A stretch of DNA of 40,223 nucleotides from Bacilli bacterium. GTDB lineage: Bacteria > Bacillota_I > Bacilli_A > RF39 > UBA660. A model generated the notes under the pieces. It was not told where the DNA came from and ran no database searches. It saw only the letters and a program-made list of their open reading frames with translations. Position numbers and translations under genes: made by a program. The stretch lies in the NCBI GenBank assembly GCA_017477845.1, contig JAFUTR010000036.1:1-40223 (forward strand), read 5' to 3'. The stretch's first letter is position 1. Every line of letters starts with the position of its first letter. This document shows, piece by piece, positions 7,624-14,606 of this stretch.

Positions 7624-7734
7624 GCAAAACAATTGTTTTATATTCCATAAGCCACATCAAGAATATGTTCCTTGCACCATGCAATATTTAAATTAAAGGA
7701 AACGTGTCTTCTATGTTCGAAAGGAGGCGAAAAC

Positions 7735-7836
7735 ATGAAAAGAGTGCTATTGCAAGGTTCCCACAAAAAAAGATACTTTTCAGTACCTTTTGTCTACTTC
7801 TGCCATTTTACACATTATAGCATGCAAGGGGTGTAA
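7735..7836 (+). CDS. Possible 33-residue peptide antisense to late leader
   Basis: Plus-strand ATG 7735 preceded by an excellent AAAGGAGGCGAAAAC site, giving a basic, aromatic peptide (MKRVLLQGSHKKRYFSVPFV and 13 more residues). It runs opposite to the late promoter and terminator of the minus strand. No convincing promoter was seen for it. It may be chance: the same bases read on the minus strand contain CCTCCTTTC, like the 3' end of 16S rRNA. Confidence 0.25.
   Translation: MKRVLLQGSHKKRYFSVPFVYFCHFTHYSMQGV
7765..7788 (-). terminator. Intrinsic terminator in the late leader
   Basis: Minus strand AGGTACT-GAAA-AGTATCT (one G-U pair) followed by six to seven T. It lies about 20-45 nt downstream of the candidate late promoter, and after the last early gene. 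It can stop early transcription, and transcripts from the late promoter would also meet it, so late expression may need antitermination. Confidence 0.7.
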
Positions 7837-7848
7837 TAAAAGTGTAAT
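7814..7848 (-). promoter_or_regulatory. Candidate late promoter with activator direct repeat
   Basis: Perfect -10 TATAAT on the minus strand (7819-7814). The -35 position reads CTTTTA, poor, as expected for an activated promoter. Just upstream are two copies of ATTACAC, 7848-7842 and 7837-7831, 11 bp apart on the same helix face, abutting the end of the ArpU-like gene. This is a plausible binding site for that protein. The rest of the 342-bp gap to 7507 is the leader described separately. Confidence 0.5.
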
Positions 7849-7849
7849 C

Positions 7850-8263
7850 TTACAATTTTTTTGTAATTTCTCTATTAATCTGTTTTATTCTGTCTATTCC
7901 ATATCCTAATCTTTCTGCAGTCTGCCTATTTGACAGCCCCAGCATGTATCTACATTTAAAAACATTTAGTTCTTGATTATTCATATTATTAATGCTTTTA
8001 TACACATCATCTATAAAATCTACTATTATATTTTTTTCTTCTATTAGTAATTCTCTATCTTTGTCTAAATTTTCTACTTTTGCAAATGCTTGCAAATATT
8101 TGTCTTCCGTTACTCCAATCATTTCTATTTTAATGTCAGAATAACTTGATCCTTTTAATCCTAATTTTTTATGTATTATAAACTCTATTCTATCTGTTAG
8201 TTCTTTTATCATTCTGTCTATTATTCTTTTTTCATCTAATTGTTTTTTTAATTGTTTATACAT
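7850..8263 (-). CDS. Late transcription activator, ArpU/sigma-70 region 4-like
   Basis: 137 residues. The N-terminal two thirds is a charged coiled coil. The C-terminus (about 95-137) is a sigma region 4-like helix-turn-helix: NNQELNVFKCRYMLGLSNRQ, TAERLGYGIDRIKQINREI. ArpU/RinA-type proteins with this plan, encoded as the last early gene just before the terminase operon, activate late genes in Bacillota phages. The ATG has AAAAAGGAGGAATTTA before it. The candidate target promoter is immediately downstream. Confidence 0.75.
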   Translation of the reverse strand: MYKQLKKQLDEKRIIDRMIKELTDRIEFIIHKKLGLKGSSYSDIKIEMIGVTEDKYLQAFAKVENLDKDRELLIEEKNIIVDFIDDVYKSINNMNNQELNVFKCRYMLGLSNRQTAERLGYGIDRIKQINREITKKL

Positions 8264-8278
8264 TAAATTCCTCCTTTT

Positions 8279-8347
8279 TTATGAATAGTATTCATCTTGA
8301 ATTGCTTGTGTTAGCATTTCAATTATTTCTTTTTCCCTATCTTTCAT
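8279..8347 (-). CDS. 22-residue peptide
   Basis: MKDREKEIIEMLTQAIQDEY and two more residues. The ATG has AAGGTGATTCA before it, overlapping the stop region of the upstream gene, and the stop precedes the strong ribosome site of the ArpU-like gene. Size makes it uncertain; coupling to the next gene could be its only role. Confidence 0.4.
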   Translation of the reverse strand: MKDREKEIIEMLTQAIQDEYYS

Positions 8348-8356
8348 TGAATCACC

Positions 8357-8815
8357 TTAAACTTTTTTTAAGTGTTTTCCACCAGTTCTTGTGTAAAAAT
8401 CAATTCCCATAGTATCTTTTATATCGTACGCTTCACTTCTCTTTAATGCTTCATCTAAACACTTCTTATATTGTTCCTCTCCATAAGTTTCTTTGACAAT
8501 ATCTTTTAAATTTTTTAATAAAACATCATCTTCTTGTTTTTTTAAGAGTTCTCTTTTGAATTTTAAATCAGAAATCATTAATTTATAGTATTCTTTTTCT
8601 TTTTCTAATCGTTTGATTTCACTATCATTTCTAATATTATCTGGAATCTTCTTTACCTTTTTTATTAATTTTTCTTTTTCAAATATTAATTGACCTATAA
8701 GATTTATTCTCTTATCAAGTGCAATTTTATTATAAGGAAATTCGTGTTTACAATTAGGACATATTAATTGAACTCTCTTTAATGTATATACATCTTTATT
8801 TTCACTAATTTTCAT
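8357..8815 (-). CDS. Zinc-knuckle coiled-coil phage protein
   Basis: 152 residues from ATG 8813-8815, chosen for the AAAAGGGCG site. CPNCKHEF near residue 18 is half of a zinc ribbon; a second CxxC is absent. A long Lys/Glu coiled coil follows (about 45-115) and a C-terminal MGIDFYTRTGGKHLKKV tail. Proteins with a CPNCxxxF start and a coiled coil are common in early regions of Bacillota phages; no function is known to me. Confidence 0.65.
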   Translation of the reverse strand: MKISENKDVYTLKRVQLICPNCKHEFPYNKIALDKRINLIGQLIFEKEKLIKKVKKIPDNIRNDSEIKRLEKEKEYYKLMISDLKFKRELLKKQEDDVLLKNLKDIVKETYGEEQYKKCLDEALKRSEAYDIKDTMGIDFYTRTGGKHLKKV

Positions 8816-8836
8816 TTTTATCGCCCTTTTCAATTG

Positions 8837-9025
8837 TTATTTTAAACATCCTAATTCAAGTGTTTTTTTTCTAATTTCAAAATCTAATGCACTCATTAAT
8901 CTTTCTAATTCTTCAGTAGATATTTCTTGATGATTTTCTAATCTTTCCAATAACCATTTTGTTAAAATTTCATATTTAACATTGTTAGTTGCAATTTCTT
9001 TTATTTCTTTATTGGTAATATTCAT
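8837..9025 (-). CDS. Small helical protein
   Basis: 62 residues, all helix by composition (EILTKWLLERLENHQEIS, EELERLMSALDFEIRKK). Starts overlap the end of the upstream gene by 4 bp. Not recognised. Part of the tightly packed run of small early genes. Confidence 0.6.
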   Translation of the reverse strand: MNITNKEIKEIATNNVKYEILTKWLLERLENHQEISTEELERLMSALDFEIRKKTLELGCLK

Positions 9026-9252
9026 CTTTTTATCGTTCTTCCTTTCTTTTTTACTAATGGCTCTTCTAATTCCCTGCTAGCTACTAGCTTATTTGTTTCT
9101 GTATCAATAACTAATACTTCATCATATAATCTAGCGTCTACTTTATCCATCATGTAAAATAATTGTTGTAAATCATTAAAATTACCTTTTACATCATAAG
9201 GTCTATCACCTTTTTGTAATCTTCTTTTGTGTCCTAATACTTGATATTTCAT
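9022..9252 (-). CDS. Small basic early protein
   Basis: 76 residues with basic ends (LGHKRRLQKGDRPYD at the start, VKKKGRTIKR at the end) and a middle LYDEVLVIDTETNKLVASRE that reads as a beta-strand pair. ATGA overlap with the upstream gene. Not recognised; possibly nucleic-acid binding from its charge. Confidence 0.6.
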   Translation of the reverse strand: MKYQVLGHKRRLQKGDRPYDVKGNFNDLQQLFYMMDKVDARLYDEVLVIDTETNKLVASRELEEPLVKKKGRTIKR

Positions 9253-9608
9253 TGATTCTTCTCCAAACTTTTTATTTTATCTATTATTTCATTTGTTTTA
9301 TTTATTAATTCTTTTTCTGTTGTTGTTATCCAACATTTCAAATTTTCGTTTGTTCTAATAAAATAATGATTAGTTTCTCCATCATATATAATATTCATTT
9401 TTTCTATTTCCTTATCTTCTTCTATTATTTCTACTTCATCATTTAAATAAAATTCATCAATAATGGAAACATCATTTTTATTTTTATATCTTTCGATTTC
9501 ATTTTCATCAGTTTCATCATAATAAAATATATCATTATCACACGTTTTTATCTCTTTTGGAACAGCTTCGCCATTTGCTATTTTATTTAATAAATCTATT
9601 ATTTTCAT
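9249..9608 (-). CDS. Acidic early protein
   Basis: 119 residues, very acidic in the middle (FYLNDEVEIIEEDKEIEKMN) with a C-terminal helix ending KSLEKNQ. It overlaps both neighbours by 4 bp. Not recognised. Confidence 0.6.
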   Translation of the reverse strand: MKIIDLLNKIANGEAVPKEIKTCDNDIFYYDETDENEIERYKNKNDVSIIDEFYLNDEVEIIEEDKEIEKMNIIYDGETNHYFIRTNENLKCWITTTEKELINKTNEIIDKIKSLEKNQ

Positions 9609-9943
9609 TCTTTATCCTTTCCTTCTAATTCATTCATTTCATCTAATAATTCACTTAAAAATTTTCTATATCTATTATCTTTAAAATATCTATAATGTTC
9701 TCTTCGCTTTTCTATTAATTCTTTTAAACTATTCCAGTTGGATTGTAATTGATTATTTCTTTTTAATAATTCTTTAATGTATAATTCATTTTCTGCTTTT
9801 ATAACTAATTTATTAAATTCTTTTGAATGTTTTTCCAAAAAATCAACTCTTTTTGCTATTTCTTCTTTAGATAAACTAATACTACCTCTAAAACCAATTC
9901 CATTATCCATTTCAATTGGTTCTATTTTTATATCATCATTCAT
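9605..9943 (-). CDS. Coiled-coil early protein
   Basis: 112 residues. A short N-terminal strand region (IKIEPIEMDNGIGFRGSI) then helices rich in Lys/Glu and Arg (KELIEKRREHYRYFKDNRYR). The leader TAAGGTAGGTGAAATAG before the ATG is shared with the next upstream gene. Not recognised. Confidence 0.6.
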   Translation of the reverse strand: MNDDIKIEPIEMDNGIGFRGSISLSKEEIAKRVDFLEKHSKEFNKLVIKAENELYIKELLKRNNQLQSNWNSLKELIEKRREHYRYFKDNRYRKFLSELLDEMNELEGKDKE

Positions 9944-10232
9944 TATCTATTTCACCTACCTTATATGCTTTGCTTTCAAATTGCTCACTAGTTAATATAC
10001 TTAATTTAAAACCATTTTTAAAATCTATTTTTATATCTACTATATCCTCTATTCTATTTATAGGTATTTTTACAATTAAACCTGTTTTATATGTTTTTTC
10101 AATAATATCTCCTACTTTAATTAAATCTGTTATATCTGGTGAATATTCATATCCATCTAAAATTTTTATATGATAATCTTTGGCTTTAATAATTCCAAAC
10201 TTCCCAACTCTTACATAATCTCCAACTTTCAT
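9936..10232 (-). CDS. Beta-rich early protein, KVGDYVR family
   Basis: 98 residues, MKVGDYVRVGKFGIIKAKDY, then DLIKVGDIIE and a C-terminal LTSEQFESKAYKVGEI. The same arrangement (DYVRT-G-I...LIEVGDYV...VTKEMFE-YKVE) appears in the protein at 13207-13599, so these are diverged paralogues. A widespread early protein of Bacillota phages, function unknown. The KOW/SH3-like pattern would fit a small beta barrel. Confidence 0.7.
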   Translation of the reverse strand: MKVGDYVRVGKFGIIKAKDYHIKILDGYEYSPDITDLIKVGDIIEKTYKTGLIVKIPINRIEDIVDIKIDFKNGFKLSILTSEQFESKAYKVGEIDNE

Positions 10233-10242
10233 TCTATTTCAC

Positions 10243-10422
10243 CTACCTTATTCCATAAGTATAATTGTTATTATTTGCTAATAATGATTTCATAAGATTA
10301 TTTTCTATTTCTAATTTTTCTATCTTTTTATTTAATTCTATTATTTTCTTTTCTTGATATATTTCTAATTCAGTTCTTCCATCTTCTAAATCACAACATA
10401 CTTTATTTTCATCTTTATTCAT
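10243..10422 (-). CDS. Small coiled-coil protein
   Basis: 59 residues from ATG 10420-10422, chosen because GGGTGGTGAAACAG precedes it. CCDLEDGRTELEIY then a coiled coil (KKIIELNKKIEKLEIENNL). Its start overlaps the stop of the upstream 47-residue gene (ATGAATAA). Not recognised. Confidence 0.55.
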   Translation of the reverse strand: MNKDENKVCCDLEDGRTELEIYQEKKIIELNKKIEKLEIENNLMKSLLANNNNYTYGIR

Positions 10423-10558
10423 CTGTTTCACCACCCATTAATATATAAATAGCTTGTAATTTAACTTTTTGTATTTCTTCTAATTGCTTCTTTAATTTCT
10501 TTTCAATAATTAGCATATTTAATATTTCTCTTTTACATTCTTTATAGGCTTTACTCAT
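10415..10558 (-). CDS. 47-residue coiled-coil protein
   Basis: MSKAYKECKREILNMLIIEK, then KKLKKQLEEIQKVKLQ. ATG 10556-10558 lies in AGGTGAAATAGATGAGTAA, overlapping the upstream stop. Short, but start, ribosome site and overlaps match the neighbours. Not recognised. Confidence 0.5.
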   Translation of the reverse strand: MSKAYKECKREILNMLIIEKKLKKQLEEIQKVKLQAIYILMGGETDE

Positions 10559-10811
10559 CTATTTCACCTAACATTCTTAATATTTCATTTATATCTTCTT
10601 CAAATAAACATACTTCAAAATCAGTATCTTCATTATCTCCATAAGGTGCTATTGTTTTATCTTTATTATCTTTTATATACTCAACAACATTATCTTTTTG
10701 TTTCTTTACTTCACTATATAAATGTTTGTAGTGGTCTGCTTGTTTTTCTAAATTTTTTATATATGTAAACTGTTCTTCTATTATTTTTTGAAAATCTTCT
10801 TTACTTATCAT
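10551..10811 (-). CDS. Tandem coiled-coil paralogue 1
   Basis: 86 residues from ATG at 10811 behind AAAAGGTGATAGTG. Coiled coil (FTYIKNLEKQADHYKHLYSE), then QKDNVVEYIKDN and an acidic tail EEDINEILRMLGEID. Shares plan and C-terminal motif with the next two upstream genes, so the three look like tandem duplicates. Unknown function. Confidence 0.6.
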   Translation of the reverse strand: MISKEDFQKIIEEQFTYIKNLEKQADHYKHLYSEVKKQKDNVVEYIKDNKDKTIAPYGDNEDTDFEVCLFEEDINEILRMLGEIDE

Positions 10812-11088
10812 CACTATCACCTTTTAATATATCTTCTAATTCTTGAATATCTGTATCATACATAATTGTTCCATCACCTCTTTTGTATGAGTTTTCTTTT
10901 ATAAATTTTAATGCTTTATCTCTATTGTGTTTTAATACGTTTATTTCCCAATTTACTTTGTCAACTACTTTATCGTTATGTTCAGCGTTTTTTCTTAATA
11001 TTTTATTTTCTTTTTTTATTTGTTTTAATTCATTAATAAGTTTTTGTCTACTGCTTTTCTTCATAACTACATAATCATCTTGTATCAT
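10801..11088 (-). CDS. Tandem coiled-coil paralogue 2
   Basis: 95 residues from ATG at 11088 behind AAAAGGTGATAGTG. Basic coiled coil (SSRQKLINELKQIKKENKIL), NRDKALKFIKEN, and the end ELEDILKGDSDDK. The final codons plus the next ribosome site form a 27-bp stretch repeated at the end of the upstream gene. Confidence 0.6.
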   Translation of the reverse strand: MIQDDYVVMKKSSRQKLINELKQIKKENKILRKNAEHNDKVVDKVNWEINVLKHNRDKALKFIKENSYKRGDGTIMYDTDIQELEDILKGDSDDK

Positions 11089-11503
11089 CACTATCACCTT
11101 TTAATATATTATAAGCATTATCAACTATATCTTCATTTTCACTATTTTGTTCTTCTGTTGGTGTTGAATAATGTTTATAATTCCCTAATATTTCAATTGC
11201 TTTATCTCTATTATTTTCTAGTTGTTCATTTTTAGTTGCATACTCAGTTAATTCTTCTTGTGTTGCCATAAAACCTTCGTATATTTCTTTATTTCGTTTT
11301 TTTAATTCTTTATTTTCTTTTTCTAATTCATATAACATATCTCCGTATGTTTCTTTGTTATTTTTGCTTTCTTGTTTTAGTTGTTCTATGTATGATAATA
11401 ATAATTTACAATCTATTTTTGATAATTTAATATCGTTGTAAGTTTGGTCTACATATACAAATTGGTCTATGTAATTTAATATTTCTTCTATCTCTTTATT
11501 CAT
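11075..11503 (-). CDS. Tandem coiled-coil paralogue 3
   Basis: 142 residues, long coiled coil (about 35-105) followed by NRDKAIEILGNY and the end AYNILKGDSDDTR. Same end motif as paralogue 2. It overlaps the upstream gene start region by 8 bp. Such NxxKAIxxI coiled-coil proteins are common in gut Bacillota phages; role unknown. Confidence 0.65.
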   Translation of the reverse strand: MNKEIEEILNYIDQFVYVDQTYNDIKLSKIDCKLLLSYIEQLKQESKNNKETYGDMLYELEKENKELKKRNKEIYEGFMATQEELTEYATKNEQLENNRDKAIEILGNYKHYSTPTEEQNSENEDIVDNAYNILKGDSDDTR

Positions 11504-11672
11504 AATAAATCCTTTCCCAATAATGTTCGTAATTTAAGTATTCTTTTCTTGTTATTTTATTCAATAACAACTTAAACCAGCCTAATTCTTTTCTATATCT
11601 TACTTTGGGCATAATTTCAATTATAAGTTTCCAATCATCATTTAATAATTTTTCTATCTCTTTATTTTTCAT
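11496..11672 (-). CDS. Small basic protein
   Basis: 58 residues from ATG at 11672 behind GAGGTGG. MKNKEIEKLLNDDWKLIIEI, then RYRKELGWFKLLLNKITRKE. Aromatic and basic C-terminal half. Not recognised. Confidence 0.55.
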   Translation of the reverse strand: MKNKEIEKLLNDDWKLIIEIMPKVRYRKELGWFKLLLNKITRKEYLNYEHYWERIYYE

Positions 11673-11683
11673 TATTACCACCT

Positions 11684-12151
11684 CTATCTTATCAATTCAT
11701 CTATAAAATATATTTTTTCACATTCAACTAAAATATTATTATCATCTAATTTATAATAATCTCTATGGCTTTCTTCTTTTGTATGTAAATGTCCATGAAT
11801 ATTTAATATAGATGATAAAATAATAGGTTCGTGTGATAATAATATTTCTTTGTTTTTATAAGTAATAATCATCTTATCACAAGCAATTATTCCATGTTGT
11901 AAATATCTACTTGCTTTATCATCATGATTTCCTAATATTAAAACTATATTTTTGCAATGTTCGTTTTTTCTAAACTTATCAAATATTTGTTTTAAATATT
12001 CATGATTATGTATAAACGATAAATCTCCTAAATGATAGAGAATAAAATCTTGATTAATTGAATAATACTTTTTCCAAAATTTATATTCCCAATTTTCAGT
12101 ATGAAATTTATCATGTCCAAAGTGTGTATCACTAATAAATACTAATTTCAC
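11684..12151 (-). CDS. Calcineurin-like metallophosphoesterase
   Basis: 155 residues. All family motifs are visible: FISDTHFGHDKFH (DxH) at the start, YHLGDLSF (GDxx), VLILGNHDDK (GNHD), and a C-terminal HGHLH. This is a dinuclear-metal phosphoesterase of minimal length, expected to hydrolyse phosphodiesters or phosphomonoesters. Substrate unknown: nucleic acid, nucleotide or a host signalling molecule are all possible. GTG start behind AAGGAGATAATAAA. Related small phosphoesterases are frequent in phage early regions. Confidence 0.85.
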   Translation of the reverse strand: MKLVFISDTHFGHDKFHTENWEYKFWKKYYSINQDFILYHLGDLSFIHNHEYLKQIFDKFRKNEHCKNIVLILGNHDDKASRYLQHGIIACDKMIITYKNKEILLSHEPIILSSILNIHGHLHTKEESHRDYYKLDDNNILVECEKIYFIDELIR

Positions 12152-12155
12152 TTTA

Positions 12156-12344
12156 TTATCTCCTTTTTCTTTTTTCTTTGTATTCTGCTTTCATTACTTT
12201 TACTATTGAATATCTATCATCTATTTTACATTTTAAGTTCTCATCATAAAAAGCATATAATAACCATCGCTCGTTTTCATGAAATAATTTACTCATACCA
12301 TTTTTGAATATTAATATATCATTTTGTTCTATTTGATAAATCAC
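12156..12344 (-). CDS. Small early protein
   Basis: 62 residues, GTG start behind AAGGAGATGATAAA. MIYQIEQNDILIFKNGMSKL, then ENERWLLYAFYDENLKCKID, with a basic tail KEKRKRR. Looks like a small beta-rich protein. Not recognised. Confidence 0.55.
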   Translation of the reverse strand: MIYQIEQNDILIFKNGMSKLFHENERWLLYAFYDENLKCKIDDRYSIVKVMKAEYKEKRKRR

Positions 12345-12366
12345 TTTATCATCTCCTTAAATAAAT

Positions 12367-12621
12367 CTAATCTTTTGGCATTTCATAAATTGCATTATTA
12401 CAAGTTATATATTGGTTTAATTCTTTATTATAACAAAAATTATTGTTTAGTAAGTATTGTATTTCATCTAATATTTCTAATGCTCTTTCTTGTGTTTCAT
12501 AAACACCTATTGTACTCCAACATTTATTTTCATCATAAGCACATACTTCTTCTCTTGCTACATAAACATAAGTTGTTTTCATTAATGTCAATTTATCTTG
12601 ACTTCTTATCCATAATTCCAT
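12367..12621 (-). CDS. Small early protein
   Basis: 84 residues behind AAGGTGGTGATAAT. TYVYVAREEVCAYDENKCWS, then YETQERALEILDEIQYLLNN. Four Cys, no obvious metal motif. The ETQERALEILDEI helix with aromatic strands either side suggests a compact alpha/beta fold. Not recognised. Confidence 0.55.
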   Translation of the reverse strand: MELWIRSQDKLTLMKTTYVYVAREEVCAYDENKCWSTIGVYETQERALEILDEIQYLLNNNFCYNKELNQYITCNNAIYEMPKD

Positions 12622-12643
12622 ATTATCACCACCTTAAATAAAT

Positions 12644-13204
12644 CTAATATAAATTCATATAAGATGCCCATTCTTGACCTTTGTTATTTTTAATGTATTT
12701 ACAAAAATGATTAATACCTTTTTCTTTTATCATTTTCAAATAAAACTCAATTAGCCATTGTGTATCTTCATGGAATATTCTTTCGTTTTTGCATTTATTA
12801 TAATATTCTAATGGTTCACTATATGGTTTATTAAAATCTACTTTTTGTTTTGAGTAAACTATACCAGCACCTAACCAATCACATATCATTTCAATTACAT
12901 ATTCAAAAGGTATTTTACATGGTGTATTTTTATACGTTCCAACATTATCTATCCAATATTCCCAATGATGAGGATTATGTCCTTTATGATGTTGCCATGC
13001 TATTGAATATCCTCTATCTTCTTTTTCAGCATCTATTGGGCTTCTATTTCCTTGAAAATACCTAGCACTACTACAAAACTCTGTTTTACTATATTTACTT
13101 AAATCATGTAGTAATCCCCTTTTATAGAAACCACATTTAAAACAAAACTTGCCTACATAATATTTGTGTTTTGTTATAGTTATAAAATGTTTTATGTATT
13201 TCAT
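12644..13204 (-). CDS. DUF5662-like, HD-type protein
   Basis: 186 residues from ATG at 13204. The conserved pattern of the DUF5662 family is visible: an N-terminal HKYYVGKFCFKCGFYKRGLL, HDLSKYSKTEF, the SIAWQHHKGHNPHHWEYW cluster and IEMICDWLGAG. The His/Asp arrangement suggests a metal-dependent HD-type hydrolase, but no substrate is established. Found widely in phages and gut bacteria. Ends 20 bp before the next gene. Confidence 0.7.
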   Translation of the reverse strand: MKYIKHFITITKHKYYVGKFCFKCGFYKRGLLHDLSKYSKTEFCSSARYFQGNRSPIDAEKEDRGYSIAWQHHKGHNPHHWEYWIDNVGTYKNTPCKIPFEYVIEMICDWLGAGIVYSKQKVDFNKPYSEPLEYYNKCKNERIFHEDTQWLIEFYLKMIKEKGINHFCKYIKNNKGQEWASYMNLY

Positions 13205-13206
13205 AA

Positions 13207-13599
13207 TCAATTCACTTCACTTTCTACCTTATACTCCATTTTTTCAAACATTTCTTTTGTTACTATTGATTTAATGTCTTTTACTTTTACAAGGCCTATA
13301 TAACTTTTTGCATAATAATCTGAAATATAAATATCATTTTCTACTATATCTATCACTTTAAGTCCATTAACATAGTCTCCAACTTCAATTAAATTTAATA
13401 ATCCTCGTGGTGTTCCTTCAGCTGTTTTAATAATTTTACCTTTACTACCTAAACAATCATCTTCATTTTTGACTAAAACACAACAATTATTAAAATTTAA
13501 ATATGGTTTATTGCTCTGTTCTTTAATTCCTATTATTTTTTTAATTTTTGCAATATATCCTTCTTTAGTCCTCACATAATCATTAACATTAATTTCCAA
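13207..13599 (-). CDS. Beta-rich early protein, KVGDYVR family (longer copy)
   Basis: 130 residues from TTG 13597-13599, chosen because AGGAGAGTGATTATA precedes it and the only upstream ATG lies before that ribosome site, inside the previous gene. INVNDYVRTKEGYIAKIKKI, LIEVGDYVNGLKVIDIV, and the end VTKEMFEKMEYKVESE. Paralogue of 9936-10232 with an added middle section holding two Cys. Function unknown. Confidence 0.65.
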   Translation of the reverse strand: MEINVNDYVRTKEGYIAKIKKIIGIKEQSNKPYLNFNNCCVLVKNEDDCLGSKGKIIKTAEGTPRGLLNLIEVGDYVNGLKVIDIVENDIYISDYYAKSYIGLVKVKDIKSIVTKEMFEKMEYKVESEVN

Positions 13600-13612
13600 T
13601 ATAATCACTCTC

Positions 13613-13825
13613 CTAATCAATTCCATAAAATTTCTTTTTATCCATTATAATTGCATTTGTATTCATATCTAGAATATTAGTAATAGTTAAATCTACAAGC
13701 CAATTGTCTTTAACTAATTCATCTATTTCTTGTTTATATTTTTCATAAAAATCTTTTCTTACTATTAACATTTTTTGCTCAATATCTATTTCATTTAACA
13801 TTTTTTGAATGTTCTCTAATTCCAA
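13613..13825 (-). CDS. Small helical protein, TTG start
   Basis: 70 residues from TTG 13823-13825. The 21-bp initiation region (13820-13840) is identical to that of the next gene (13594-13614). ENIQKMLNEIDIEQKMLIVR, then EIDELVKDNWLVDLTITN, ending DKKKFYGID. Not recognised. Confidence 0.55.
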   Translation of the reverse strand: MELENIQKMLNEIDIEQKMLIVRKDFYEKYKQEIDELVKDNWLVDLTITNILDMNTNAIIMDKKKFYGID

Positions 13826-13839
13826 TATAATCACTCTCC

Positions 13840-14034
13840 TTAATTTGCTAATCCTATTAAAAATGCACTAATAATTAATAATATTACACTTATTACATAT
13901 AAAGATTTTTTAGTAAATTTCATTTGCTTATTACATTCTTCTATTGCATCAGTTTCCCAAAATTCGCTATATGTTTTCTTTTGTGCTTTTAACTTCTTAT
14001 TTTCTTCGTATAGTTCCTTTTTACTTTTATTCAT
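13840..14034 (-). CDS. Small membrane protein, C-terminal anchor
   Basis: 64 residues from ATG at 14034 (TTGGAGA about 7 nt upstream). Charged N-terminal helix (KSKKELYEENKKLKAQ), then one membrane segment at the C-terminus (LYVISVILLIISAFLIGLAN). Expected orientation is cytoplasmic N-terminus with a tail anchor. Role unknown; membrane-anchored early phage proteins may affect host functions. Confidence 0.6.
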   Translation of the reverse strand: MNKSKKELYEENKKLKAQKKTYSEFWETDAIEECNKQMKFTKKSLYVISVILLIISAFLIGLAN

Positions 14035-14215
14035 TTTCATTCTCCAATCTTATTATCCAAATTGCATTGGAATAATCTTTTAATCTTTTCTTATATGCTG
14101 GGCTGCAATAAAATCCAATTGTTTTCTTCTTTACTTTATATTTTGTTGCTAATTCATCTAATGTTCCCAAATCTATAAATTTATCCCCACGATACATTGC
14201 ATATATTGTTTTCAT
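14027..14215 (-). CDS. Small early protein, MYRGDK family
   Basis: 62 residues from ATG at 14215. MKTIYAMYRGDKFIDLGTLD, then ELATKYKVKKKTIGFYCSPA, YKKR. This matches a common small protein of Bacillota phages (a strand, then a short HTH-like helix pair); its function is not known. Confidence 0.65.
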   Translation of the reverse strand: MKTIYAMYRGDKFIDLGTLDELATKYKVKKKTIGFYCSPAYKKRLKDYSNAIWIIRLENENE

Positions 14216-14403
14216 CTGCATATCTCTTCTTTATGACTTTCTATTATTGTTGGTACTTCATTTAATTGCCAAATTAAATAATCATTATCATCTTGTAACT
14301 GTAAATTTTTTGCCTTTTCGTTTTTAATTTCTACTATTAAATAAATATTAAAGATATAACTACCTACAAGCATTCCTATTAATATCCATACTAACTTTCG
14401 CAT
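14212..14403 (-). CDS. Small membrane protein, N-terminal anchor
   Basis: 63 residues. One membrane segment (LVWILIGMLVGSYIFNIYLI) right after MRK, then a charged coiled coil (EIKNEKAKNLQLQDDNDYLI). Overlaps both neighbours by 4-13 bp. Resembles spanin or Rz-like topology, but this is an early-region gene of a Gram-positive phage. Not recognised. Confidence 0.6.
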   Translation of the reverse strand: MRKLVWILIGMLVGSYIFNIYLIVEIKNEKAKNLQLQDDNDYLIWQLNEVPTIIESHKEEICR

Positions 14404-14606
14404 TTGTCTAATCTCAATCCTTTTTCTTTTAACTTATACTTAAATTTTATAAAGTCATTTTTATAGTTATATCTTCCACAATGACTGCAACATTTTCTAT
14501 CTTTTTCAAAAAAATAAAATGATATAGTATGCCCACAATATTCACAATACTTTTTATATTTTGCTTGTTCATTTAATATTTTTGAATCATCCACAAATAA
14601 TCCCAT
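14391..14606 (-). CDS. Small zinc-ribbon protein
   Basis: 71 residues with two CxxC pairs, CEYCG and CSHCG, 16 residues apart, the usual geometry of a four-Cys zinc ribbon, then a basic tail (KFKYKLKEKGLRL). Probably a nucleic-acid or protein-binding knuckle. Overlaps both neighbours. Confidence 0.65.
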   Translation of the reverse strand: MGLFVDDSKILNEQAKYKKYCEYCGHTISFYFFEKDRKCCSHCGRYNYKNDFIKFKYKLKEKGLRLDKCES

